Below are positions 1 through 9,600 of a DNA stretch of 64,000 nucleotides, piece by piece (positions within the stretch are counted from its first letter, which is position 1; each line of letters opens with the position of its first letter). This stretch comes from Marinobacter psychrophilus (GTDB lineage: Bacteria; Pseudomonadota; Gammaproteobacteria; Pseudomonadales; Oleiphilaceae): contig NZ_CP011494.1 in assembly GCF_001043175.1 (NCBI RefSeq), positions 1,984,001-2,048,000 on the forward strand. The letters are read 5' to 3'. The notes beneath the pieces were generated by a model. It searched no databases and was not told where the DNA came from. It saw nothing but the letters and a program-made list of their open reading frames with translations. Both the position numbers and the translations under genes were made by a program.

Positions 1-75
1 CCTGATTATCATCAACTTGAGCTAGATACCCGTTTGTGGCTGCACTGGCGTGAACAACAATCTATCCGTTTCTGA
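1..75 (+). CDS. 3' end of an unidentified ORF (partial)
   Basis: Frame 1 is open from the window edge to a TGA at 73-75 and gives a 24-residue tail ending in REQQSIRF. It could be the C-terminus of a gene starting outside the window, but 24 residues are too few to assign a family or exclude chance. The following 180 bases to the end of umuC hold no convincing gene. Confidence 0.2.
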   Translation, partial: PDYHQLELDTRLWLHWREQQSIRF

Positions 76-259
76 ACTTATAACAATCACAAAAGGAGCT
101 GTCTCCAGGACAATGCGGAATTTTTCTTCGCTACTCCATTTGTCAAGAATGGCTGAATTGGTTGGCAGAACGGGTGGTGTTCTAGCTTGTTAGTAGATAC
201 TACTCTCGACATTCGGAATAACTCGACCTAAATCCTCAAGCAAGGCCTCTTTATAAGTT

Positions 260-1537
260 TCAAGTTACCCCGGGTAACTGCCTCCAATCTGTCGTGTAAG
301 CCGGCGACAAATGCTCTTTTCGCATTGCATAAGCCGCGGGGCCTGCTTGCCTGGCACTGCACACCTTTGTCCGTGATCTTCGGTTGATCTCGTCCATCAC
401 GGACATCAACCGGGCGGCTCTGTCATCCTGATCAGGTGACGGGTTGGCAAAAAAATCCTCTTGGATGATCGCCTTGTTAACTAAGTCACTCAACATCACG
501 CCGGCTTTCGCATAGCCGTAACCCGGCCGATACATAGGCCTGAGTAAACTTAGAACCTGCTGAACGATGACTCTCGAGTCTTGTGTGGGTGTGATCAGCC
601 CTACGGATGCGCTATTGGAATACTGAGGCAGCTCCGTTCGGAACGAGTTGGTTCGAAAAAACACCATCAGTGTGCCGGCGTACTGTCCCCCTTTCCGGAG
701 TTTTTCTGTCGCTCTCGATGCAAACTGGACAACGGCTTCTTCCAGGTCGGGTAAGGCTTTTACCGGGGAACCAAACGAACGGGAGCACATAATCTGCTTT
801 TTCGGCTGAGGGGCATCCTCCCAGGGTATGCAGGCAATGCCATTCAGTTCACGAATTGTGCGTTCCAGTATCACGGAAAACTGTTTACGCAACGTTGCAG
901 GGTCAGCGTCAGCGAGTTTGAGTGCGGTAGTGATCCCCATTGCCTGGAGCTTGGCTGATATTTTCCGGCCAACACCCCAAACTTCATCCACGGGCGCCAG
1001 AGCCATTAATCGTCGCTGCCGTCCAGTATCGGTCAAATCTACAACACCCTCAGTTGCCCGGTATTTTTTAGCCGCATAGTTGGCGAGTTTCGCTAGAGTT
1101 CGAGTGGGCGCGATGCCAACACAGACTGGCAGGCCGGTATTCTGAACAACGATGTCTTTCACCTGGTGCCCAAAATCTCTCAGGGGCACAACCCGCTCAA
1201 CGCCTGAAAGATCCAGGAAAGCTTCATCAATGGAGTACACATCTACCCGCGGCGCCAAAGCTTCCAGGGTCGTCATTACACGCCGGCTCAGGTCACCGTA
1301 AAGAGTGTAATTGGACGAAAACAAGTGAATGCCATGCAGTCGAATTTCCGACCGTATGTGGTGTACCGGAACGCCCATTTTAATGCCAAGCGCTTTAGCC
1401 TCCCGTGAGCGGGCAACCACGCAGCCGTCATTGTTGGACAGTACGATCACTGGGGTATCCCGCAAATCTGGTCGAAATAGCTTTTCACAGCTGGCGTAGA
1501 AGTTGTTGCAGTCAACAAGGGCGAACACCGTTTTCAT
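260..1537 (-). CDS. umuC: UmuC-like DNA polymerase V catalytic subunit
   Basis: A Y-family translesion polymerase of 425 residues, close to the usual UmuC length of about 422. The N-terminus holds the palm motif VDCNNFYASCE and the catalytic YSIDEAFLDL motif, followed by the thumb and helix-hairpin-helix region (VWGVGRKISAKL) and the little-finger domain; the C-terminus has the family-typical SPAYTTDW. The ATG at 1537 is chosen because the protein then begins MKTVFALVDCNN; the open frame extends 25 codons further but into sequence without similarity. It lies 22 bp downstream of umuD and is presumably co-transcribed from the LexA-controlled promoter. With processed UmuD it would form error-prone Pol V during the SOS response. 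Confidence 0.95.
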   Translation of the reverse strand: MKTVFALVDCNNFYASCEKLFRPDLRDTPVIVLSNNDGCVVARSREAKALGIKMGVPVHHIRSEIRLHGIHLFSSNYTLYGDLSRRVMTTLEALAPRVDVYSIDEAFLDLSGVERVVPLRDFGHQVKDIVVQNTGLPVCVGIAPTRTLAKLANYAAKKYRATEGVVDLTDTGRQRRLMALAPVDEVWGVGRKISAKLQAMGITTALKLADADPATLRKQFSVILERTIRELNGIACIPWEDAPQPKKQIMCSRSFGSPVKALPDLEEAVVQFASRATEKLRKGGQYAGTLMVFFRTNSFRTELPQYSNSASVGLITPTQDSRVIVQQVLSLLRPMYRPGYGYAKAGVMLSDLVNKAIIQEDFFANPSPDQDDRAARLMSVMDEINRRSRTKVCSARQAGPAAYAMRKEHLSPAYTTDWRQLPGVT

Positions 1538-1559
1538 GCAGTTGTCTCGGTGGACGTCA

Positions 1560-2003
1560 TTATGACTTCCGTCCTCGCTTAAGCGATCGGACGACATTGG
1601 TGACCACACCAAACACTTCTAACACCATGCCGTCTTCGATAAAGATTGGCTGATAAGCCGGGTTTCTTGGAAGCAGGCACACTGGTGGAGGTGTGAGATG
1701 TAGCTCCTTAACCGTCATTTCTGACTCCAGGCTGGCGATAATGATGTCACCGTGTTGTGCTCGCAGAGATCGGTCAACCACCAGGACATCGTCAGGAAAA
1801 ATGCCGACACCGATCATGGACTCCCCTTGCACACGCACAAAAAAAGTCGCTGCAGGGTGTTGAATGCACAACTCATTTAAATCGAGAGTCTTCTCAATGT
1901 AGTCCTCTGCGGGTGAGGGAAAGCCAGCGGATACTCGCTCCAGAAAGAGCGGGATGCGCAAGCGGAGGAAGGTTTGGGCGTCACCAAGCAAGATGCAGGA
2001 CAT
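1560..2003 (-). CDS. umuD: UmuD-like self-cleaving SOS mutagenesis protein
   Basis: A 147-residue member of the LexA/UmuD S24 peptidase family. The Ala-Gly cleavage site is at about residues 26-27 (SAGFPSPA), the nucleophilic serine in GESM at about residue 62, and the general-base lysine in TVKEL at about residue 99, so the Ser-Lys dyad is complete. Unlike LexA it has no N-terminal DNA-binding domain. RecA-stimulated cleavage would yield UmuD', the accessory subunit of Pol V. The start lies 13 bp from a LexA box, and the gene leads the umuDC operon. Confidence 0.93.
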   Translation of the reverse strand: MSCILLGDAQTFLRLRIPLFLERVSAGFPSPAEDYIEKTLDLNELCIQHPAATFFVRVQGESMIGVGIFPDDVLVVDRSLRAQHGDIIIASLESEMTVKELHLTPPPVCLLPRNPAYQPIFIEDGMVLEVFGVVTNVVRSLKRGRKS

Positions 2004-2016
2004 GATTTACACCAGA

Positions 2017-2036
2017 TACTGTTTATTTATACAGTA
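2017..2036. promoter_or_regulatory. LexA box (SOS operator) upstream of umuDC
   Basis: The sequence TACTGTTTATTTATACAGTA is a near-perfect LexA operator: CTG, ten A/T bases, CAG, flanked by TA on both sides. It sits 13 bp before the umuD start codon, where bound LexA would block transcription. Confidence 0.92.
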
Positions 2037-2039
2037 GTC

Positions 2040-2421
2040 TGATGGGATTCGATCGCCAGGTCAAACGAGTTTAGAAACAATTTGGCTACAAAAACACCAA
2101 AGTCCGGATTGCTTGGTTCGCGAGGCCCGCCTCAATCTCTGGGCCTCGCCACAGGATATCGATTACCAGCACACGCGTAATCTCAAGAGCGCGCCGGTGG
2201 TGCAAATGGCTTAAAACGCAGAAAAAAGGGGCAGGGCGGCCGAGCAAGCGTAGCCTCCAGTTTTCACCCAAACGCTTTATTCCGATCAAATACTGAATTC
2301 GTCGGCTAGATTCAGAAACAGGCGGTAACGGTCTTTGCCTTGTGTGTCAGTCAACCTCAGTCCATACACCCGGTCTATGAGTTAACATAGATTTTAGGAC
2401 GCGGATTGAGGAGTGTAAGCA
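2040..2421. other. Intergenic stretch without a supported gene
   Basis: I see no supportable gene between the umuDC control region and the IS3 remnant. The only structure is the 47-bp repeat at 2291-2337. On the minus strand that repeat lies at the end of a short open stretch (…RYRLFLNLADEFSI, stop) that looks like the tail of a lost coding sequence. Confidence 0.5.
2291..2337. repeat. 47-bp repeat, copy 1
   Basis: Identical over 47 bp to 15520-15566. Read on the minus strand both copies encode KDRYRLFLNLADEF in frame. In this copy the frame ends three residues later; in the other it runs into the iteron-like array. The two probably derive from one mobile or plasmid-like segment. Confidence 0.8.
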
Positions 2422-3096
2422 ATGCCAAAACCTGAGTCACAAATACCCGATAATCACATTCTGCCAGACAGTTAGTTGGAGAAGCGGACCGTCGTCGGCT
2501 TTCTACGAAGTACAAGCTGAGAATACTGGCAGAAGCAGATCAATGCGGCCACGGGGAACTCGGCCCTTTATTGCGCCGTGAAAACCTCTACAGCAACCAA
2601 TTGTGGAATTGGCGTAAGCAGCTGAAAGCCGGGGACGAGGCTGCTTTATCCAAGTCTGCACCGGGGCCTAAAGCATCAAAAAAACCGGATCAGAAACGCA
2701 TTGAGCAGTTAGGGAAAGAGCTGGCCAAGACGCAGCACCGTTTGCGGGTGACGGAGGACTGTGTGGATCTCCAAAAAAAGCCTTGTCGATGCTCGATCTG
2801 TCGAACAATGGAAGCGATCCATCATGACGGTCTTTGAGGCGCGCCCGGCGCACATTCCGTTCCGCTTTGCCTGTGAGGCTTTGGGGCTGAACCGAAGCAC
2901 CGTATACGCATGGCGACGACGTCAGAGCACCGCTCCAGACCCGGCCAGGCGCTCTCGTAAAACGACGCCGCAACAGGAAGCTGTCCACATCAACCCGATC
3001 ACTTCGGAAGCGCTCGAAGGTGAGACAAGTACCACTGTGAACTTCTCAACGTTACCGGCAGCACGAAAGACGCTGGAGCGGGCAAGTAGAGGTTAA
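2422..3096 (+). pseudogene. Degenerate IS3-family transposase (orfA/orfB remnant)
   Basis: The start MPKPESQIPDNHILPD at 2422 is followed by a frameshift near 2472. The similarity then continues in another frame as RRRLSTKYKLRILAEAD and the helix-turn-helix region NLYSNQLWNWRKQL, typical of IS3-type OrfA. From about 2790 a third frame resembles the start of OrfB (RPAHIPFRFACEALGLNRSTVYAW). The DDE catalytic core is missing; recognisable similarity stops near 3000. The element cannot be active. Confidence 0.8.
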
Positions 3097-3245
3097 CGTT
3101 TTAAAGAGTTGTCCATATGAGGTTGACATGTTCCGCAGTCTTTAGAGGGAAATGTAGTGAAAAGCCAGAAAAAGTGTAACTAGCCCAATATGCAATTTAT
3201 TCAATCAGTTATGATTTTTTCACATGTAACGAGGGGACTTGAGGG

Positions 3246-4025
3246 ATGAACAACTCCATCATCAAAGTGGCCGACACATTCTGGAATATTCGCGGGTCGT
3301 TCAAGCTCGGGAGGCGTATTGATATCGGAACGCAGGCCTCCCTGGTACAGCTTGCCAGTGGCAACTTCGTGTTCCTGGACGCTTACGCTTTCGATGCTTA
3401 TCAGCAGGAGACGATCAACTCGATTGTTGGCGGTGCCAGGGTAGAGGCCATTCTCAATGTACACCCCTTCCACACCGTTAATGTCGAGAGAATGCACGAG
3501 CTTTACCCTCATGCGAAACTCTACGGCACAGCCCGGCATCGTAACCGGTTCCCGAATTTACCCTGGGAATCCGAATGCACCGAGCACGATGCCCTTCATG
3601 AAAAGTACCGTGATGACCTGGAGTTTTCGGTGCCCCGGGGCGTTGTGTTCATTTCCGACAACGAAAATGTGCACTTCTCATCCGTGCTGGTGTTTCATCC
3701 CGAATCGGGTGCGATCCACGTGGACGATACCTTTGGGTACGCAGAGCTGCCGGGTTGGCTCCCAAGGCTGGGCGCGAAAGGCCTTGTGAGTCTGCATCCC
3801 ACGCTGCCGCTTGCGCTGGAAAAACGTGCGGGAGCGGCGAGGGAATTCCGGGAATGGGCACAGACCCTGTTTTCCGACTGGGGTGCGGCAACAACGCTGT
3901 GTGCCGCGCATTCGGCACTACTGCAGGTGGAGGCTGGTGCGCCATCCCTTCAAACACGACTCAAACGGGCGCTAATGGTTAATGAACCCATCCTGCGAGC
4001 CCATCAAATGCTGTATGGCAAATAA
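3246..4025 (+). CDS. MBL-fold-like hypothetical protein
   Basis: A 259-residue protein with a strong ribosome site directly before its ATG. Its layout resembles a metallo-beta-lactamase fold: an N-terminal WNIRGSF strand, a degenerate metal motif (NVHPFHTVNVERM where HxHxDH would be expected), a GTARHRNRF segment typical of DUF4336-like proteins, and a later HVDDTF that could supply an aspartate ligand. The substrate is unknown. Because several metal ligands differ from classical enzymes, hydrolase activity is not assured. It stands alone between mobile-element debris and a gene-poor stretch. Confidence 0.65.
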   Translation: MNNSIIKVADTFWNIRGSFKLGRRIDIGTQASLVQLASGNFVFLDAYAFDAYQQETINSIVGGARVEAILNVHPFHTVNVERMHELYPHAKLYGTARHRNRFPNLPWESECTEHDALHEKYRDDLEFSVPRGVVFISDNENVHFSSVLVFHPESGAIHVDDTFGYAELPGWLPRLGAKGLVSLHPTLPLALEKRAGAAREFREWAQTLFSDWGAATTLCAAHSALLQVEAGAPSLQTRLKRALMVNEPILRAHQMLYGK

Positions 4026-4538
4026 GAGGTTTTACCCCGTTACTGCTGGCATTTCTAAAAGGAGGCTCTATCAGGCCCTGCTTATGCAGGCGTTGGAGCA
4101 CCTATCCAGGCCACCTTAAATAGCCCGTTTGGGCGCGGCAAAAAGGTCCACTTTTTAATGGTCGCAACGCCTGTCGAAGAGGTTGGCCGCGACCATGATT
4201 CTAACTGGGCTGTTATCGAACCTTTCAGTGCTGCTTAAATCGTTCAGATGTCTGACCGAGTAAACCGCCATCGGAAGGCTTCACTGAATAGTGAAGTCTG
4301 GCCCTTCTGGATCGTAATTTACGCTCACTCAAAGGCAAAACCGCCCGTTTCATGTGCCCCGGTACTGACCTGAACTACCCAATAGAACAGCAACCATCGT
4401 CGGAGATACTTCGAGACCTTCCAGTGAAGTACTCTAACGGAACATTCCCGACCAATTCCATACTTCCATTTGGTTACCAAGGCGTGAAGCTACGTTTAGC
4501 TGCCGACGCCGAGAATTGCTGTTGGGAGAACAAAGCCT

Positions 4539-4569
4539 CGGCGACTGCACCGGTCTCTAACAACAGACT
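4539..4569. repeat. 31-bp direct repeat, copy 1
   Basis: Matches 6262-6292 with two mismatches, including the core GTCTCTAACAAC. The pair brackets the quinone oxidoreductase gene and the SDR fragment. Confidence 0.75.
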
Positions 4570-4609
4570 GACCTCAGCTCGTATCTTAAACGGCACGAAA
4601 AGAGATTCC

Positions 4610-4640
4610 GGCTGCTGGAGTCAGTCTGACTCCAGCAGCC
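4610..4640 (-). terminator. Hairpin downstream of the quinone oxidoreductase gene
   Basis: A perfect 14-bp stem (GGCTGCTGGAGTCA) with a 3-base loop lies 30 bp beyond the stop of the minus-strand gene at 4671. On that strand it is followed by a short T-rich stretch (CTCTTTT), so it is a plausible, though not textbook, intrinsic terminator. Confidence 0.55.
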
Positions 4641-4670
4641 TAGGATGGCCTTGCGGCCAAAGATCAAACG

Positions 4671-5798
4671 TTAGCTCTGTGGTTTGATTAGGAACTTCTC
4701 TCCGGTAGCCTGTTTGCCGTAAACCGCGATCGCATCCAGTTGTAAAGCATCGGCCAGGGATACTTCGTGAGTGTAGCGGCTGGCGAACGTGGTTTTGATC
4801 TCGGCGGCTATGCGTTTGCGCATGGCGATGGTGGTTTCCTTGCCCAGTTTTCCTAACGCATTAAACAGTAAAAAGCCGTTCACACCCCAGGCAAAACCAA
4901 AGCTGCGGTTTAGCGTGATGGGACCGCGATCAAGCCCGCCATAAATATAAACCTGTTTATAGATGTCAGATCCATACACGCTGTATTCAGTGATGTTGCG
5001 AGCGACGGCGGCTTCCATGCAGGTGAGAATATTACTAGCCAATTTACCGCCACCGATAGGGTCGAACGCGATAGTCGCGCCGGTTTCGATCAGTGCTTGG
5101 GTCAGGTCTGCCATAAAGCTGTCGCTACTGGAGTTAACCACGTATTTGGCACCCAATTCGCGCAGCAATGCTTCCTGTTCTGGCTTGCGGACGATATTGA
5201 CTAGGTCGATGCCGTCGGCGATGCAGATCCGGTTGAGCATTTGTCCGAGGTTAGAGGCGGCGGCAGCGTGAACGATAGCCTTGTGACCTTCAGCGCGCAT
5301 GGTTTCTACCATGACCAATGCCGTCAGCGGGTTAACAAAGCTTGAAGCGCCTTCGGCTGCAGTCGTACCCGGCCCTAGTTCCAGACAGCTTTGCACATTG
5401 GCACAGAGATATTTGCGGTAGCTACCACCGCCAATTACCGCAACGGTTTTGCCCATCAAGCTTTGCGCAGCGGCTGATGAGCCCGCAGCGACGACTGTAC
5501 CGGCCCCTTCGTTGCCTACGGGTATAGGCTTGCCAACCCGCTTTCTAACGGCACCCATGAACTTGGCCGGGACATCGGCACTGATGACTGGGCGATCGGC
5601 GCTACCGGATTGGCTCGCAGTCGTCATATCGGCCGCGCTGAACATCACTCCCAGATCAGATGGGTTAATAGGGGCGGCTTCGATGCGGATGACCACTTCG
5701 TTTTCGCCGGGCTGGGGGATCTCGATCTCGCGCAGGGCAAGTTCCAGTTTGTTGTCTTCGCTAATGGTGGAAATAAGTTCGATGTTGGTGTCCGACAT
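4671..5798 (-). CDS. Zinc-free MDR-family NADPH:quinone oxidoreductase / alcohol dehydrogenase-like protein
   Basis: A 375-residue medium-chain dehydrogenase/reductase. The N-terminal GroES-like domain contains EAAPINPSDLGVM and VGNEGAGTVVAAG. The C-terminal Rossmann domain carries HAAAASNLGQMLNRI and AFDPIGGG, the usual arrangement of NADPH-dependent quinone or enone reductases. The structural-zinc cysteine cluster of alcohol dehydrogenases is absent. The protein is longer than typical Qor (about 325 residues) because of an insertion around residues 60-85. A clear AGGAG precedes the ATG. The physiological substrate is not evident. Confidence 0.85.
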   Translation of the reverse strand: MSDTNIELISTISEDNKLELALREIEIPQPGENEVVIRIEAAPINPSDLGVMFSAADMTTASQSGSADRPVISADVPAKFMGAVRKRVGKPIPVGNEGAGTVVAAGSSAAAQSLMGKTVAVIGGGSYRKYLCANVQSCLELGPGTTAAEGASSFVNPLTALVMVETMRAEGHKAIVHAAAASNLGQMLNRICIADGIDLVNIVRKPEQEALLRELGAKYVVNSSSDSFMADLTQALIETGATIAFDPIGGGKLASNILTCMEAAVARNITEYSVYGSDIYKQVYIYGGLDRGPITLNRSFGFAWGVNGFLLFNALGKLGKETTIAMRKRIAAEIKTTFASRYTHEVSLADALQLDAIAVYGKQATGEKFLIKPQS

Positions 5799-5925
5799 TT
5801 TTTTCTCCTGAAAAAGTTAGGTGGCCTGGCACTTCACTAACCGGTCTTACCTCATAAAATGAGGGACAAGCCCTTAGCGCCTGCGTGACCCGGGTCGCTG
5901 GACTGTCTGATCGTAGCGGAAAACT

Positions 5926-5971
5926 GGGGTCAGATGAGCATTTCACCAAGCAATAATGTTCATCTGACCCC
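5926..5971. repeat. REP-like imperfect hairpin element
   Basis: The 12-bp arms GGGGTCAGATGA and TCATCTGACCCC are exactly complementary and separated by 22 bases. This resembles the ends of REP-type sequences mobilised by Y1 (IS200-like) transposases; no such transposase is nearby. Confidence 0.6.
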
Positions 5972-5984
5972 CAATTACACCGAT

Positions 5985-6243
5985 AATGAGCCGGCCGCTG
6001 AATATTTGCGGACCCAAATTGGGCCACATGACGGTTTTGTTGAAGGGATGGCATTGCGGCCCAACGGTTTGATTGATGAAGCTGAAGTATCTGAGTACGG
6101 AGTGCATGCATCGCCGACACGAAGCGTAATATTTGATGCTGGCAAGGCCAGCCGAATAAACGTGGGTTATTTCACGACCGAGTTGATCACTGATGACGTT
6201 ACTTGGAGCAGATGGGTGGGACAGATGCCGGTGATTTATAGTG
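5985..6243 (+). pseudogene. 3' fragment of an NmrA/SDR-type NAD(P)-binding protein
   Basis: About 86 codons read EPAAEYLRTQIG through GQMPVIYS. The segment resembles the C-terminal part of atypical short-chain dehydrogenases of the NmrA/YwnB kind (RPNGLIDEAEVSEY, SPTRSVIFDAGKASRINV). The N-terminal Rossmann half with the GxxGxxG nucleotide site is missing, and the REP-like hairpin at 5926-5971 lies just before the fragment. The frame then runs on into unrelated sequence and the 31-bp repeat. Confidence 0.7.
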
Positions 6244-6261
6244 TTTTATCAAGTGCAGGCA

Positions 6262-6292
6262 CGGCGACTGCACCAGTCTCTAACAACGGACT
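6262..6292. repeat. 31-bp direct repeat, copy 2
   Basis: Second copy of the sequence at 4539-4569, two mismatches. Beyond it, to about 6600, I see only non-coding sequence that probably contains the promoter of the following sensor gene. Confidence 0.75.
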
Positions 6293-6633
6293 TTCCGAAT
6301 TTTTGCGTACCTTTCCTGCTGTAATCGAGCTATGGCCTAAGCCCCTAACGATTCAGGGACTTTAAGTGTAGTTTACGCCGGTGATGGGCGCTACTTACCC
6401 CCTTTTGACCTTTGCACATAGTTCGGGCACTGGTTTTGCCAGTTCTGAACTTGAGCTGAAATAGCTTGGCACAGTTATATTTCCGAACGATGATGCACAT
6501 CGGTGTAAAATCCAACTCTACCAGTGTTCAACGGGAAGCCCCCCGCTGCGCTTTGATTTATCCTGATATAGGCCTGAGGTCAGGCTCATAATCGATCTCC
6601 AAGGACGTCGTTATCTATCCAATACTGCGTACA

Positions 6634-9600
6634 TTGATTTTCTGCTCAGCACTGTTCTTTTTGACATGGATGTCTCCTGCCGTTGCAGCACCCGCAGGGC
6701 AAGAGGATATTGTTGATCTGCAATTGCGCTGGCATCACCAGTTCCAGTTTGCCGGCTACTATGCTGCCGTTGAAAAAGGTTTCTACAAGGAGGAAGGGTT
6801 ACAGGTTCGCCTCCATGCCGGAGATCCTGAGCATCAGCCGGTGTCTGAAGTTCTATCCGGGCGAGCCCAATATGCAGAGGGTAATAGTGAAGTCCTTTAC
6901 CAGCGCCTACAGGGGCAGCCACTCGTCGCTCTCGCCGTGATATTTCAGCACTCTCCCTCTGTTCTACTCACTCTCAAGAGTTCCGAGATCAGTTCTGTAC
7001 ACGACCTCATCGGCAAAAACGTCATGCTGGCGAACTCAGATGAAGACGCCGATTTTTTGACCATGCTGCTCAACGAAGGTATCTCGTTCTCGCAGCTCAA
7101 CATCATTCCGAGTAGCTATCAGCTTGATGACCTCATCTCTGGCAAGGTCGCTGCGTTCAACTCCTACACCACTAACGAGCCGTACTTTCTAAAACTGCAA
7201 AACATTGCGTACAACATTATCGATCCGGGTAGTTATCGAGTTGATTTCTACAGTGATATTTTGTTTACGTCCGAGGCTGAACTGCGCGACCATCCAAAAC
7301 GGGTCGAGGCGCTACGCCGCGCGACGCTGAAGGGCTGGCGTTATGCGATGGACAACCCGGAAGAGATTATCGATCTGTTGATCACTAAGTATCAGGTCGA
7401 TAAGACCCGCGATCATCTGCGCTTTGAAGCCGCTGAAATGCGCAAGTTGATTTTTCCCGACCTGATCGAAATCGGCCATATGAATCCGCAACGCTGGCAA
7501 CATATGGCCGAAACCTTCGTTAAAGCCGGGCTAGTCTCGGAATCCAACTCTCTTGATGGTTTCATCTACAACACCAACCCCAGTCGTTTGCCCGGTTGGG
7601 TACTCCCGGCACTCTTCGCAGCACTTTTATTGCTAGCCGCGACTGGGTCCATCACCTATTACCTGCACCGCTTTAATCGCCGCATGGCTCATGCTCAAGA
7701 CACGCTAAGAGAGAGTGAAAGGCGCTTCAAAGCACTCAGTGAGGCCTCTTATGGCGGCATCGTCATTCACAACAAAGGACTGATTCTCGAGTGCAACCAG
7801 GGCTTATCCGATATCACTGGTTTCAGCTATCAGGAGCTCGTCGGCATGAACGGTCTCGGGCTCATCGCGCCAGAATCTCTCGAGACCGTTCTGGGCAATA
7901 TACACAGCGGCTATGACCATAGTTACGAAGTTGTCGGCGTGCGCAAGGATGGCTCGAAGTACCCCCTAGCCATTAAGGGAAAGAATATCGTGTACAAGGA
8001 CTACGATGCACGGGTCATCGAGTTTATTGATATCACCGAACGTAAAGTCGCCGAAGAGCAACTCAGACTAGCGGCCAGCGTGTTTACCCATGCACGTGAA
8101 GGCATAATGATCACCGACAGCAGCGGTAACATCGTCGAAATCAACGACACCTTCAGCCACATCACGGGCTATAGCCGCAGCGAAGTACTCGGCAAAAACC
8201 CACGATTACTCAAATCAGATCGCCAGAAAAAAGAGTTTTATACCGACATGTGGGCCTCATTGCTCAGCAAAAAACACTGGTATGGAGAGCTGTGGAATCG
8301 GCGTAAAAACGGTGAGCTATTCGCCGAGCTGATGACGATCAGCGCAGTCTCAGATGCCGATGGACAGACCAAGAATTATGTGGCTTTGTTCTCTGATATC
8401 ACGCTGATGAAGCAGTACCAGCAACAGCTCGAACATATTGTCCATTACGATACTCTCACTAATCTACCCAATCGTGTGCTGCTGGCAGACCGCCTTCTTC
8501 ACGCCATGAGCCAGAGTGAGCGACGAGGGCAATCGGTGGCCGTCGTTTACCTTGATCTGGACGGCTTTAAAGCCGTCAATGATGCCCATGGACACGAAGT
8601 GGGTGATAAATTGTTGATTATGCTTTCACAGCGTATGAATGAGGCTCTACGTGAAGGAGACACGCTGTCACGCATCGGCGGTGATGAGTTTGTCGCTGTC
8701 CTGGGTGATTTGGAGATGATTCAACATTGTGAGCCATCGTTGAAGCGGCTGCTTCTTGCGGCGGCTAGCCCTGTCACCGTAGGGCGCGTAACGTTACAAG
8801 TATCCGCCAGTATCGGGGTCACGCTCTACCCGCAGGACGGTGCCGATGCCGATCAGCTCATGCGTCATGCCGACCAGGCGATGTATGTTGCCAAGCAGAT
8901 GGGCAAGAACCGTTACCACCTGTTCGACGTCCATCACGACGAATCGGTCAAAACCCAGCGCGAGAGTATCGAACATATCCACCGAGCCCTCGATGACGAT
9001 GAGTTCGTGTTGTATTACCAGCCCAAAGTGAACATGAAGACCGGTGCGGTGATCGGCGCCGAAGCCTTGATCCGTTGGCAGCATCCTGAACGTGGCTTAG
9101 TCCCGCCCGGAGACTTTCTGCCTATCATTGAGGACCACCCAATAAGCCTGGATATAGGGGCATGGGTGATCGATACCGCCTTGTCGCAAATGGCCGAATG
9201 GCTCGCTATGGGACTGAATATCCCCGTCAGCGTCAATGTGGATGCCCTGCAGTTACAGCAGCGAGACTTCGCCGCCAAACTGTCAGAGGCACTGGCCAGG
9301 CACCCGGAAATAAAACCCTGTTGGTTGGAGCTGGAGATACTGGAGACCAGCGCTCTGGGTGACATGGCCGACGTTTCAGCCATCATGCACGCCTGCCGCG
9401 AAATTGGTGTGAGCTTTGCGCTGGATGACTTCGGTACGGGTTTCTCCTCGCTGACATATCTCAAACGCTTGCCCGCCGATCTGCTGAAGATCGATCTGAG
9501 TTTCGTCAAGGACATGCTAGAGGACCCGGATGACCGTGCGATCGTGATGGGTATCATTGGCTTGGCTGCGGCCTTCGATCGTCAGGTCATTGCCGAAGGA

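Larger units (their letters stand above)
4026..4670. other. Gene-poor intergenic region
   Basis: There is no convincing coding sequence here; the 111-codon open frame at 4352-4687 has no recognisable features and runs over a repeat and a hairpin. The stretch contains the 31-bp repeat at 4539-4569 and a long perfect hairpin at 4610-4640. Confidence 0.5.

Noticed and set aside
4556..4677. attC-like structure (CTAACAAC … GTTAGC around a long palindrome)
   Set aside because: The ends match the RYYYAAC/GTTRRRY consensus at only 6 of 7 positions, and the second copy of the repeat lacks the right-hand part. Not enough to call an integron cassette site.
4352..4687. 111-codon open frame
   Set aside because: No ribosome site or family feature; it runs through a repeat and the hairpin behind the minus-strand oxidoreductase gene.
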